This document shows, one piece after another, positions 38,518 through 46,474 of a stretch of DNA of 64,000 nt; position 1 is the stretch's first letter, and every line of letters begins with the position of its first letter. Source of the stretch: Cellulophaga sp. Hel_I_12 (GTDB lineage Bacteria > Bacteroidota > Bacteroidia > Flavobacteriales > Flavobacteriaceae); contig NZ_JUHB01000001.1 in the NCBI RefSeq assembly GCF_000799565.1, positions 2,235,501 to 2,299,500 of the forward strand. Direction: 5' to 3'. The translations under genes were made by a program, and so were the position numbers. The notes under the pieces were generated by a model that worked only from the letters and a program-made list of their open reading frames with translations, did no database searches and was not told where the DNA came from.

Positions 38518-39576
38518 ATGATTAAATTCTTTAGAAAAATTAGACAGAACCTTTTATCGGAGGGCAAAACCCTGAAGTATTTTAAGTATGCCGTTGGCGA
38601 AATTATCCTCGTGGTTATTGGGATTCTCATTGCACTACAAGTCAATAACTGGAATGAAGAGCGCAAGAAAAAGACAGAAGTCGATCAATTATTATTAGAT
38701 ATTGAACAGGATTTGATAAGTAATTATAAGGCCACCAACTTCACAATAGATTTTTATCGTAAACAAGACTCTCTTACACGTCTTATAGCAGAGAAGAAAC
38801 TTACTGAAGAAGATTACAACGCCAATTATAATCTCAGGTATTTAGTGTCAAATTGGGAATATTTAATCCCTAAAGAAAAAAATATCAATCAGTTTGTAGA
38901 ATCAGAAAAGATAGTTAATGCAGAATATAAACCTATAATAGAAGCAATAAAGGATATACAGTATAATAAGTTTGCGCTAGACGATACATGGTCTAACCTA
39001 GATGAAAATATTGAAAATAATGGAAAAACCTTATTCGTTTTTAATTGGTTTGTTAAAAATGACTCGGTATCTAACGCAAAGGCCATAGACTATTTTCTTA
39101 ATGATGAAAGTTATGAAACACTAGCTTTAGCTTACTGGGCAAGGGTTCAAAATTATTACGACAAGGTTACACGCTACAGAGCACAAACCATGGCGACGCT
39201 TGCCACCATCAAAAGAATTAAATATGCTTATAGTAGCAAAGCTATTATCGAGTTATTTCAGCAATACAATATGCAAGCTTTTGTAAACTATCGTTGTGAT
39301 GTAAAGTCACCTAAACTCATGAATTTAAAAAAACGTCGCGCCAGTGAATTGTATGCCAATTTTACTCACAAGACTGTGCATTTAACCATTACTAATAATC
39401 TTAGCCAACCTGTTGCCAAAATAGAAATCACACCAAATACCTTTAGAACCATCCCATCTTGAGGCTATTTTGGTTTAGATGGGGATAATAATAATCTGGT
39501 TAAAGTAATAGATGAAAATGGTAATTGTATAAATGCCTATGGCGCCGTAGAAAATGGTTATATGATAATTGAATAA
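38518..39576 (+). pseudogene. DUF6090 family gene with in-frame TGA (array member 2)
   Basis: The first stop is TGA at 39460-39462, giving 314 residues. The same frame then continues without a stop to TAA at 39574-39576, and the extra 37 residues (GYFGLDGDNNNLVKVIDENG, then NCINAYGAVENG) look like the proper end of a beta-rich C-terminal domain begun upstream by VHLTITNN. So the stop is probably a recent nonsense mutation, or is read through. The N-terminus is standard (MIKFFRKIRQNLLSEGKT). This copy is the longest and lacks the FxxLxSxG motif of the others, so it represents a distinct subtype. Confidence 0.65.
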
Positions 39577-39583
39577 AAATATA

Positions 39584-40372
39584 ATGATAAAATTTTTTAG
39601 ACATATCCGCAAAAACCTGCTCAACGAGGGCAAGACCACGAAGTACTTTAAATACGCCATTGGCGAAATCATTTTGGTAGTCATTGGCATTCTCATTGCC
39701 CTTCAGATTAATAATTGGAATGAGAACAGAAAAGCAAATCAATTAGAAACTAATTTTTTTAACAATGTGCTTTTAGACCTTCAAAAAGATGAAGAAAAAC
39801 TTCACTATTATAAAAATTTTCACACCAAGAGAATTGAATATTTAGACACTTTGTTAACGTATGTTAGAAACCCAAACAAAACCATGGGTATTGATAAATT
39901 TGGCATGTATGTAGAACCATTGTTCTATGCAACAGACCCAACAAATTATAACATCACCTTTGAATCTGCTAAATCTTTAGGCACCTTCAACAACTTTAAA
40001 GAGAAAGAACTTTTAAAAGATCTTTCAGAATATTATGCAGACTTTACTTTAATTGAAAAATCCTTTAGCTCTATTTTACGATTTATTGAAAATCGATTTG
40101 AGCCTATAATGTATACGCTTCCCGAAAATTATATGAATGAAAATACTGGCAATTTGGTTATAAACGAAGAAAGCGTTCAGGAATTTTATAATAAAGTAGC
40201 ATCTATAGAAGATTATCGAGGGATTACTGCAGACTATGAAACAATATTAAGAACCCCCAAAATGGAAAATTATTTAATTGGTGATATGGGAAGAACCTTT
40301 GGAGCAATTAACATCATATCTGCTAGACAACACATGCTAAATCAATTACTAGAGAAAATTAAAAACCAATGA
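39584..40372 (+). CDS. DUF6090 family protein (array member 3)
   Basis: 262 residues starting at MIKFFRHIRKNLLNEGKT, seven bases after the extended frame of member 2. The membrane segment GEIILVVIGILIALQINN is followed by a helical periplasmic part rich in Leu/Glu with ITFESAKSLGTFNNFKEKEL in the place of the usual FxxLxSxG motif. Its stop overlaps the start of the next copy (ATGA), implying coupled translation. Confidence 0.88.
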   Translation: MIKFFRHIRKNLLNEGKTTKYFKYAIGEIILVVIGILIALQINNWNENRKANQLETNFFNNVLLDLQKDEEKLHYYKNFHTKRIEYLDTLLTYVRNPNKTMGIDKFGMYVEPLFYATDPTNYNITFESAKSLGTFNNFKEKELLKDLSEYYADFTLIEKSFSSILRFIENRFEPIMYTLPENYMNENTGNLVINEESVQEFYNKVASIEDYRGITADYETILRTPKMENYLIGDMGRTFGAINIISARQHMLNQLLEKIKNQ

Positions 40373-41142
40373 TAAAATTCTTTAGAAAAATTAGGAAACA
40401 ACTGCTCACAGAAAATAAGTTCAATAAATATGTATTGTACGCCATTGGCGAAATCATCCTCGTGGTGATCGGGATTTTGATTGCATTACAGATTAATAAT
40501 TGGAATGAGGAACGTAAAGAAAACAAACAAGAGCGTTTTATACTTCAAAAATTACTAAATGATCTTAATTCTGATATAGCTGACATTGATAATCAAATTA
40601 GTGTAAGCAAATCGAATTTATTAGATTTTAAGGAGGCTGCAAACATTCTATTAAATAATGAAGTGGGAGATATTAATACTTTCAATGATAAAATTAGTAA
40701 CGTTTTAAATATTAGTGGTTTCAATCAAAAAAATACCACATTTAGTAATCTAATATCCACAGGAAAAATAGAACTGATAAAAAATCAAGCATTATCGGAT
40801 TCTATCGTTATTTATTATAATAGTGATTATGCTAGTTGGGACACAGCTATGAAAGATTATACTAGAAATATAATTGCACCCTACTTGCTTAAATTTGACC
40901 ATATACCCGAAGTGGATTATAAAAGTGACGAACGCTTTTTGAATAAAGACTATTCGGCTATGGACATATCAAAATCTGATGTAATTCCCAAATCTTTAAA
41001 TAATTACAAACAAGATGTGTTTTTTAGCAATATCCTACGTCAAAAAATCAGAATTTTAGAAGGTCAGAATAGTTCCTATCAGAATTTACGAACCATAATG
41101 TATTCTTTAGTATCCCAAATTAAAAAAGAATTAAATGATTAA
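40369..41142 (+). CDS. DUF6090 family protein (array member 4)
   Basis: 257 residues, MIKFFRKIRKQLLTENKFNK; lacks the GKTxKYFK variant, having NKFNKYVLYAIGEI. The C-terminal domain carries TTFSNLISTGKIELIKNQAL and a coiled-coil stretch. Start overlaps the previous stop by four bases. Immediately after the stop, an out-of-frame ATGATTAAATTCTTTC marks the beginning of a truncated extra copy and of the repeated leader. Confidence 0.88.
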   Translation: MIKFFRKIRKQLLTENKFNKYVLYAIGEIILVVIGILIALQINNWNEERKENKQERFILQKLLNDLNSDIADIDNQISVSKSNLLDFKEAANILLNNEVGDINTFNDKISNVLNISGFNQKNTTFSNLISTGKIELIKNQALSDSIVIYYNSDYASWDTAMKDYTRNIIAPYLLKFDHIPEVDYKSDERFLNKDYSAMDISKSDVIPKSLNNYKQDVFFSNILRQKIRILEGQNSSYQNLRTIMYSLVSQIKKELND

Positions 41143-41232
41143 ATTCTTTCATTATCGAAACACAATTTTGTAAAGCAAAATCAAAGGTCTAGCAGACCTT
41201 TGATGAAGATAGCCGCATGCCGACAAACTAAA
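41133..41232 (+). repeat. Truncated DUF6090 start plus repeated palindromic leader (copy 2)
   Basis: ATGATTAAATTCTTTC at 41136 would encode MIKFF and reaches a stop after 12 codons (MIKFFHYRNTIL). From ~41145 on the sequence matches 37629-37722. The second hairpin is perfect here: CAAAGGTCT-agc-AGACCTTTG. Together with copy 1 it shows that the array has duplicated segments including leader DNA. Confidence 0.6.
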
Positions 41233-41247
41233 TGATAAAATAAAACT

Positions 41248-41982
41248 ATGATAAAGTTTTTCAGAAATATCAGACGAAACCTCATGGAAAGAGGGAGAAC
41301 AGGTAAATACCTTAAATACGCCATTGGCGAAATTGTACTTGTGGTCATTGGTATTTTAATTGCTTTATCGATCAATAATTGGAATGATGCTAGAAAAGAT
41401 AGGGTTGCTGAAAAAGAACTTTATAGAACGCTCATAAAAAGCCTTGAAAGCGACTTGGAAGATGTTCGTGCAAAATCTATGATTTTAGACACTGCACTCA
41501 CCGCACAAAGAATATTTATCACCGAATCGTTAACGGAGATACAATCTAAGTTTACGGGCGAAGAGATTTATAGGATGATTTGGCAATTGGGCAATACTAG
41601 TTACTCCTTTGTTCCAAACGTTTCATTATACACGAAAATTTCCCAAAACCAACAAATAGACTTGATACAGTCTGATACTTTGCAAAAAAAAATAATGGAC
41701 CTGTTTGAAGTGCATTACTGGGAGTATAAAGATTTGGATACCACCCTAGAACGTCTGGCACAAGAAGGGTTGATCAGTAACTTTTTTGGAGATATTGCGC
41801 ATTTAGTTATCAAAAATCAGTGGGAAATAGATGATGCAGCATTACAACAACAATTTGGTGAATTAAACAAGGACTGTCGTAAAATATATTTTCTATCAAC
41901 GTCCGTCAAAAAATCGATGCTAAACTGCGAAAACAAAATAGAAACGCTTTTGCCTTTATTAAAAGAGGAGCTTAACAAATGA
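41248..41982 (+). CDS. DUF6090 family protein (array member 5)
   Basis: 244 residues, MIKFFRNIRRNLMERGRTGK, then GEIVLVVIGILIALSINNWN. The C-terminal part is more divergent (VSLYTKISQNQQIDLIQSDTL) and includes a Lys/Cys-containing tail. It follows leader copy 2. No signal other than the N-terminal anchor. Confidence 0.88.
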   Translation: MIKFFRNIRRNLMERGRTGKYLKYAIGEIVLVVIGILIALSINNWNDARKDRVAEKELYRTLIKSLESDLEDVRAKSMILDTALTAQRIFITESLTEIQSKFTGEEIYRMIWQLGNTSYSFVPNVSLYTKISQNQQIDLIQSDTLQKKIMDLFEVHYWEYKDLDTTLERLAQEGLISNFFGDIAHLVIKNQWEIDDAALQQQFGELNKDCRKIYFLSTSVKKSMLNCENKIETLLPLLKEELNK

Positions 41983-42083
41983 ACTAAAATCAATTAACAG
42001 GTACACGGTGAATAGCAATTCTTAGAGTTTACCAATACCTATTGTAAGACGACCAACATAACTACCCAAACAAAGCATGAAAC

Positions 42084-42839
42084 ATGATTAAATTTTTTCG
42101 TAAAATCCGCCAAAATCTTCTTTCAGAAGGCAAAACCGCGAAATACTTCAAATACGCTATGGGCGAAATTATCCTCGTGGTCATCGGTATTTTAATTGCG
42201 CTTCAAATTAACAATTGGAACGAAGAAAAAAAGTATCAAAAACAATTACATATAAAAGTGCATTCTATTTTGGGAGATATCCGTGAAGATGCGTTACAAA
42301 TTAAAGCGCTCCTTAAGGACCTGGAGAAACAGCATAGTGCAGCCGACCATATCATACCCATTATGGAATCTGAACAAAAAGCCATAGTAGATTCCTTAAA
42401 ATTTATTCTCGATTTCAATTCCTTTACCACTACCCCAATCTTATCACAACAAAATAATACTTGGGATTATCTAAGCGCAAACGGTATCCTATCAGAATTG
42501 GAAGACCAAGAATTGGTGAACTTGTTAATGAACTATTACAATTACTTTGACGAGCTCACCATTAACTTTAACAACTCTGCCAACCCTGTACGATTAGAAC
42601 TGAGAGAGCTGAAATACGAACTTTTTACAAATACCGAACATCGCAAATTTTTTCCCACAAAGAAACCCAGCGTTCCTAGTAAGGCAGTTTATGAATCTAT
42701 TTTTAACGATATTCGGATTTTACCCTTGTGCAGATATATAGGGAGTACAGCGGCTTATTTTGAAGGAAGGTTTAAAGATGTCGATCAAAAAGCTGAAAAG
42801 ATTATTTACTATTTAGAAACGAATTACCAACCTATTTGA
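42084..42839 (+). CDS. DUF6090 family protein (array member 6)
   Basis: 251 residues, MIKFFRKIRQNLLSEGKTAK, membrane segment GEIILVVIGILIALQINN. The periplasmic part has NNTWDYLSANGILSELEDQEL at the shared motif position. The gap from member 5 is about 100 bp, with no recognisable gene. It overlaps a possible TTG start of member 7 and ends three bases before that copy's ATG. Confidence 0.88.
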   Translation: MIKFFRKIRQNLLSEGKTAKYFKYAMGEIILVVIGILIALQINNWNEEKKYQKQLHIKVHSILGDIREDALQIKALLKDLEKQHSAADHIIPIMESEQKAIVDSLKFILDFNSFTTTPILSQQNNTWDYLSANGILSELEDQELVNLLMNYYNYFDELTINFNNSANPVRLELRELKYELFTNTEHRKFFPTKKPSVPSKAVYESIFNDIRILPLCRYIGSTAAYFEGRFKDVDQKAEKIIYYLETNYQPI

Positions 42840-42841
42840 TT

Positions 42842-43603
42842 ATGATAAAGTTCTTCCGTAACATCCGTCAAAAACTACATATGCAAAACAAATTCAATAA
42901 GTACTTACTTTATGCCCTTGGCGAAATTATCCTCGTGGTTATCGGTATTTTGATTGCGTTAAGCATAAACAATTGGAATGAGGCTGAAAAAGACCATAAA
43001 CTAGAACACGTATTTCTTCTTAAATTAAAATCTAATCTTAAAGCAGATATTGCTCTTTATAAGGATAGGATTGAAAAAAATACGCTAAATAACCATCATT
43101 TAGATAGCAGTTTAACCATACTTAAAAATTATAAATCGCATACTACGGTAGAACTTCAAGAACACTTGAGATTCATTTTCTTTTTTCATCGCTTTAATCC
43201 AAATAAAACCACGTTTGACAATTTGGTGTCCAGTGGTAGATTAAATATAATTAGAAACGACTCATTAACAGAATCACTCTTTTTATATTACAGATTAATT
43301 TCTCAACAACAAGAGAGTCTTGCCGAAAGTATTGATGATTACAGTAGAAACACCATGGGCCCTGCACTACTGGAATTCGATTTCATAGATAATTCATTGG
43401 ACTATACCTTAAAACCTATAAAATCTTCTTTTGGGGTAAAACCCATTGAATCTTATGTTGAAAATCCGAAAATCGTGAATTCCATTTCCTATAAAATTTT
43501 ATTTGTCGATGTTATTGTGAGGGCTTACACTAGTCAAATTACAAAAGCAGAAAGCATTATTGATCTTATAGATAATGAACTAATGCCAACAAATTATGAT
43601 TAA
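42842..43603 (+). CDS. DUF6090 family protein (array member 7)
   Basis: 253 residues, MIKFFRNIRQKLHMQNKFNK, resembling member 4 in the NKFNKYLLYALGEI variant. Shared motif KTTFDNLVSSGRLNIIRNDSL. Starts two bases after member 6. The ATG of the following relic lies inside its last codons (43596), as with members 3 and 4. Confidence 0.88.
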   Translation: MIKFFRNIRQKLHMQNKFNKYLLYALGEIILVVIGILIALSINNWNEAEKDHKLEHVFLLKLKSNLKADIALYKDRIEKNTLNNHHLDSSLTILKNYKSHTTVELQEHLRFIFFFHRFNPNKTTFDNLVSSGRLNIIRNDSLTESLFLYYRLISQQQESLAESIDDYSRNTMGPALLEFDFIDNSLDYTLKPIKSSFGVKPIESYVENPKIVNSISYKILFVDVIVRAYTSQITKAESIIDLIDNELMPTNYD

Positions 43604-43843
43604 ATTCTTTCGTAGAATTCACCAAAACCTGCTCAATCAAGGTAAAACCTCCAAGTACTTTAAATACGCCAATGGCAAAATTGTGCTGGTAGTGATTGGG
43701 GCTTATTACAGAAAGGCGGAGTAAAACAGGCAGACGGTTTAGAAGACCAATTGGAACAACTAGAGGCTCAACTTGCCCAAATGAAAAATCTGATAAAAAA
43801 AACAGTAGAAGCATTGGAAAAGCATATAAATCATAACTATTAA
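43596..43843 (+). pseudogene. DUF6090 relic fused out of frame to a coiled-coil tail
   Basis: Begins ATGATTAAATTCTTTCG and encodes MIKFFRRIHQNLL, then SKYFKYANGKIVLVVIG before ending at TAA 43722-43724. From the GIG position the sequence continues in another frame as LLQKGGVKQADGLEDQLEQL, then EAQLAQMKNLIKK, to a stop at 43841-43843. The tail is a heptad-like coiled coil unlike other array members. It looks like a deletion that joined a DUF6090 start to the end of a different small gene. Confidence 0.6.
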
Positions 43844-43911
43844 CGGAGCTATAAAAATGGGCTAACAACCTAAATTCAATCCCTTTAAACAAAACAGTAT
43901 AAAACAACAAA

Positions 43912-44025
43912 ATGGAAACACAAGAAATTATTTACCTCGTAGCCTTTGCCCTGATATTGCGCATTGTGGTACGCCTTATTTTTAGATTTAGAAAGGAGCA
44001 AAAAGCAAAAAAAAATAATGATTAA
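43912..44025 (+). CDS. 37-residue single-span membrane peptide
   Basis: METQEIIYLVAFALILRIVV, followed by RLIFRFRKEQKAKKNND. One hydrophobic helix and a strongly basic C-terminal tail, so the tail should be cytoplasmic. The stop overlaps the start of DUF6090 member 8 by eight bases (44018-44025), suggesting translational coupling. Too short for confident homology. Alternatively it is a leader peptide for the downstream gene. Confidence 0.5.
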   Translation: METQEIIYLVAFALILRIVVRLIFRFRKEQKAKKNND

Positions 44026-44749
44026 ATTCTTTCGAAAAATCCGTCAAAACCTCATCATGGAAAATAAAATTTCCAAATACTTTAAATATGCCATAGGCGA
44101 AATTGTGCTTGTGGTTATTGGTATTCTCATTGCCCTACAGATTAATAATTGGAATGAGAACCGTAAGTCGAGAACAACTGAAACTTATGTTTTAAATGAA
44201 ATTTTGAGTAATCTAAATGAAGATGCTGCTATTTTAAATGATATCATTAATCAGAGATACATAACAAAAGCTTCAGTAGCAAATATGCTTGGCTATCTAC
44301 AGAAAGAAAACATTAGTAAAGATTCCTTAGAAAAGGATATGGTGAACTTTTTAACCTTTGAGCGGTACTTTCCTATCAACAACGCCTATGAAATTCTAAA
44401 GTCTAAAGGGTTACAGCTTTCTAATAATAATCTTACATCCAAAATATCTCGTTATTATGATTACGAACAGAAAAAGATGAACAGAAGTATTTTAGATGTA
44501 GAAAATGCTATTCTTAGTATTTTGGAAGACTCCTCGGGAATCCCTCGATTTATAGAATCTCTCGCCTTAAACAAAAACGTATCGATTATTGATTATAACA
44601 ATCCTGATTTAAAAAAGGAACTCTATAGGGAGATTGTTCCGTTTAAAAACAATAACATAGGAACATTAAATACATTAATTGTGTTTCAAAATCTTAATCA
44701 AGCCCTTAGAAAGGAAATTGAAAAAGAGCTTAAATTATCAGATAAGTAG
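44018..44749 (+). CDS. DUF6090 family protein (array member 8)
   Basis: 243 residues, MIKFFRKIRQNLIMENKISK, membrane segment GEIVLVVIGILIALQINN. The periplasmic part carries NAYEILKSKGLQLSNNNL at the shared motif. A longer in-frame start at 43964 would overlap the small membrane-peptide gene and is not favoured, since every paralogue begins at MIKFF. Last intact copy before the tRNA-integrated element. Confidence 0.88.
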   Translation: MIKFFRKIRQNLIMENKISKYFKYAIGEIVLVVIGILIALQINNWNENRKSRTTETYVLNEILSNLNEDAAILNDIINQRYITKASVANMLGYLQKENISKDSLEKDMVNFLTFERYFPINNAYEILKSKGLQLSNNNLTSKISRYYDYEQKKMNRSILDVENAILSILEDSSGIPRFIESLALNKNVSIIDYNNPDLKKELYREIVPFKNNNIGTLNTLIVFQNLNQALRKEIEKELKLSDK

Positions 44750-44751
44750 CT

Positions 44752-44882
44752 ATGATAAAACTCTTCCCAAACATTAGGGAAAATCATCTCAAAAAAGGCC
44801 AGCCTGCCAGGCAGGCAAGTACTTTAAATACGCCATAGGTGAAATAATACTTACGGATATTGAGATTTTGATGGCGTTATAG
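44752..44882 (+). pseudogene. Decayed DUF6090 relic with palindromic insertion
   Basis: Starts ATGATAAAACTCTTCCC (MIKLFPNIRENHLKK), two bases after member 8. It is then interrupted by a GC-rich 15-bp palindrome GCCTGCCAGGCAGGC at 44802-44816, after which the frame shifts. The shifted frame reads GKYFKYAIGEIILTDIEIL and stops at 44880-44882. The relic is clearly the N-terminus of a ninth or tenth family member. Confidence 0.65.
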
Positions 44883-45006
44883 GTAAGCAATCAGGATTAG
44901 AATAAGCTAAAGCACTAAAGAAATGAAAATAAAATTATGAGGTTAAATGTCAAAAAAAATAAAAAGTTCTAAAGTGTGCACATACTATGTCTTACAAAAA
45001 ACAAAA

Positions 45007-45030
45007 AAACCTTCACAGATGTGAAGGTTT
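45007..45030 (-). terminator. Original terminator of the tRNA-Ala gene
   Basis: Inverted repeat AAACCTTCACA / TGTGAAGGTTT; on the minus strand a T-rich tract (TTTTTTTG) follows. It lies just beyond the tRNA 3' fragment at 45039-45083, so before insertion of the element it ended the tRNA-Ala transcript. The intact tRNA now uses the element-supplied hairpin at 58064. Confidence 0.65.
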
Positions 45031-45038
45031 ATGTTTAT

Positions 45039-45083
<45 letters not shown>

Positions 45084-45187
45084 CAAGGGGTATTGACAAC
45101 TTTTCATGATTAAAATATATCATAACTTATTGATAATCATTTATTTAATAAATTTTGATTTCATTTGATATTAATTAAAATCACTAA

Positions 45188-45211
45188 TTTGCGTGCAAAT
45201 TGCGTGCAAAT
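45188..45211. repeat. Tandem TTGCGTGCAAAT repeat, integrase-end arm
   Basis: Two copies of TTGCGTGCAAAT in tandem (24 bp with the leading T), identical and same orientation as 58033-58056 near the other end of the element. Each unit is a TTGC-GT-GCAA near-palindrome. Good candidates for arm-type integrase or excisionase binding sites. The copy here overlaps the region just before the integrase ATG and may also regulate it. Confidence 0.6.
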
Positions 45212-45231
45212 TTTTATTACCTTTAAATTCT

Positions 45232-46449
45232 ATGAACACCAATGTAAAACTTTCTTTAGATACACGAAGGCGAAAAAAGGACAAATCTTTTCCAATAATT
45301 TTAAGGTTAAGCCATTTACGAAAAACAACATCAATAAGTTTGGGTCAATCTGTCCAGAACGAATATTGGGATGATAAGAACGAGAAAATCAAAAGAGCTT
45401 TTAAAGGAACTTCATCAACTAGTAAATTGAATAATCAATTATTAAAAGAAAAGACAAGGGCGACTGATATTATAAATGCTCTATATGAGAAGGATGAACT
45501 TAATTTTTTGTCAATTAAACAACTAAAAAGAAAAATAGTCAAAACTGCTTCTTTTGACTCTTTTATGGCATATAGTGTCGAAATAGTTGAAGAAATGAAA
45601 CTTGCAGAGCGTTATGGCAATGCAAATACTTATCATTCCATAGTAAAAGTGTTACAATTATTTAATAATGGAAATGATATTAAATTTAATGAAGTCAATT
45701 ACGACTTTCTTAAAAGGTTTGAGACCTGGCACTTTTCCAGAGGAAATTCTATTAACGGACTTTCGGCCTATATGAGAACAATAAAAGCTATTTTTAATAA
45801 AGCTATTAAAAGTGAAATTGTATCAAGCGAAGCGTATCCTTTCACTAACTACAGAATTAAAACAGCACCCACTGAAAAAAGAGCAATAGATGCCAAAAGC
45901 ATGAAATCTATAATGATTTTGCATTTAGATGAAACGAATGGATTATTTCATTATAGAAATTTCTTTTTAGCTTCTTATATGCTTTATGGCATTTCGTTTA
46001 TGGACTTAGCTTTTTTGAAGGTTGAAAACATAATAGACAATCGTATAAAGTTTCAGAGAAAGAAGACGCATAGACCATATGATATTAATATAACACCTCA
46101 ATTAAATGAATTACTTTCCTATTACCTTAACAATAAAGAAAAGTCTGAATTTATATTTCCTATAATTAAAAGAGAAACTTTTGAGTTGCAATACAAAGAT
46201 GTAATATGGGAAAGAAAAAGGTATAATAAGGGACTGAAAGAGATTGCTACTAAATGTGGTATAGAACAAAGACTGACTTCTTATGTCTCTCGTCATAGTT
46301 TTGCCACTCAAGCAATGTTACAAGATGTACCTCTGCAAGCAATTTCAGCTATGCTAGGACATAATCGACTGTCAACCACTCAAATATATCTTAAGTCTTT
46401 GCCTAACAATATTTTGGATGGTTATAATAAAAAGTTAGTTGACCTTTAA
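45232..46449 (+). CDS. Tyrosine-type site-specific integrase
   Basis: 405 residues from ATG 45232; an upstream GTG at 45193 would run through the arm repeat. N-terminal Arm-DNA-binding domain (KLSLDTRRRKKDKSFPI), a SAM-like core-binding domain near residues 95-200, then the catalytic domain: YVSRHSFATQAML (Arg and His region), LGHNRLSTTQIYLKSL (His, Arg and nucleophile Tyr). At the first catalytic arginine position the sequence reads MLYGISFMD, without the Arg found in many relatives; IntDOT of Bacteroides also lacks it. It recombines the element into the tRNA-Ala site, adjacent to the distal attachment repeat. Confidence 0.92.
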   Translation: MNTNVKLSLDTRRRKKDKSFPIILRLSHLRKTTSISLGQSVQNEYWDDKNEKIKRAFKGTSSTSKLNNQLLKEKTRATDIINALYEKDELNFLSIKQLKRKIVKTASFDSFMAYSVEIVEEMKLAERYGNANTYHSIVKVLQLFNNGNDIKFNEVNYDFLKRFETWHFSRGNSINGLSAYMRTIKAIFNKAIKSEIVSSEAYPFTNYRIKTAPTEKRAIDAKSMKSIMILHLDETNGLFHYRNFFLASYMLYGISFMDLAFLKVENIIDNRIKFQRKKTHRPYDINITPQLNELLSYYLNNKEKSEFIFPIIKRETFELQYKDVIWERKRYNKGLKEIATKCGIEQRLTSYVSRHSFATQAMLQDVPLQAISAMLGHNRLSTTQIYLKSLPNNILDGYNKKLVDL

Positions 46450-46474
46450 AGACAATTTTACAGGTATTGTTTTA

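Noticed and set aside
39460..39462. TGA in DUF6090 member 2 as a selenocysteine codon.
   Set aside because: No SECIS-like hairpin is apparent after it, the context lacks a redox motif, and no selenocysteine machinery is in the window. A nonsense mutation is simpler.
43566..43910. 114-codon minus-strand frame across the DUF6090 relic.
   Set aside because: Its translation mirrors the conserved array DNA, and it has no start context or recognisable domain; the plus-strand relic explains the sequence.
37737..44749. Possible type IV pilin-like N-termini in the DUF6090 proteins (GE...LVVIGILIA).
   Set aside because: In pilins the Glu is at +5 after the cleaved Gly and the leader is short; here Glu directly follows Gly about 28 residues in. 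Resemblance is to a generic hydrophobic helix only.
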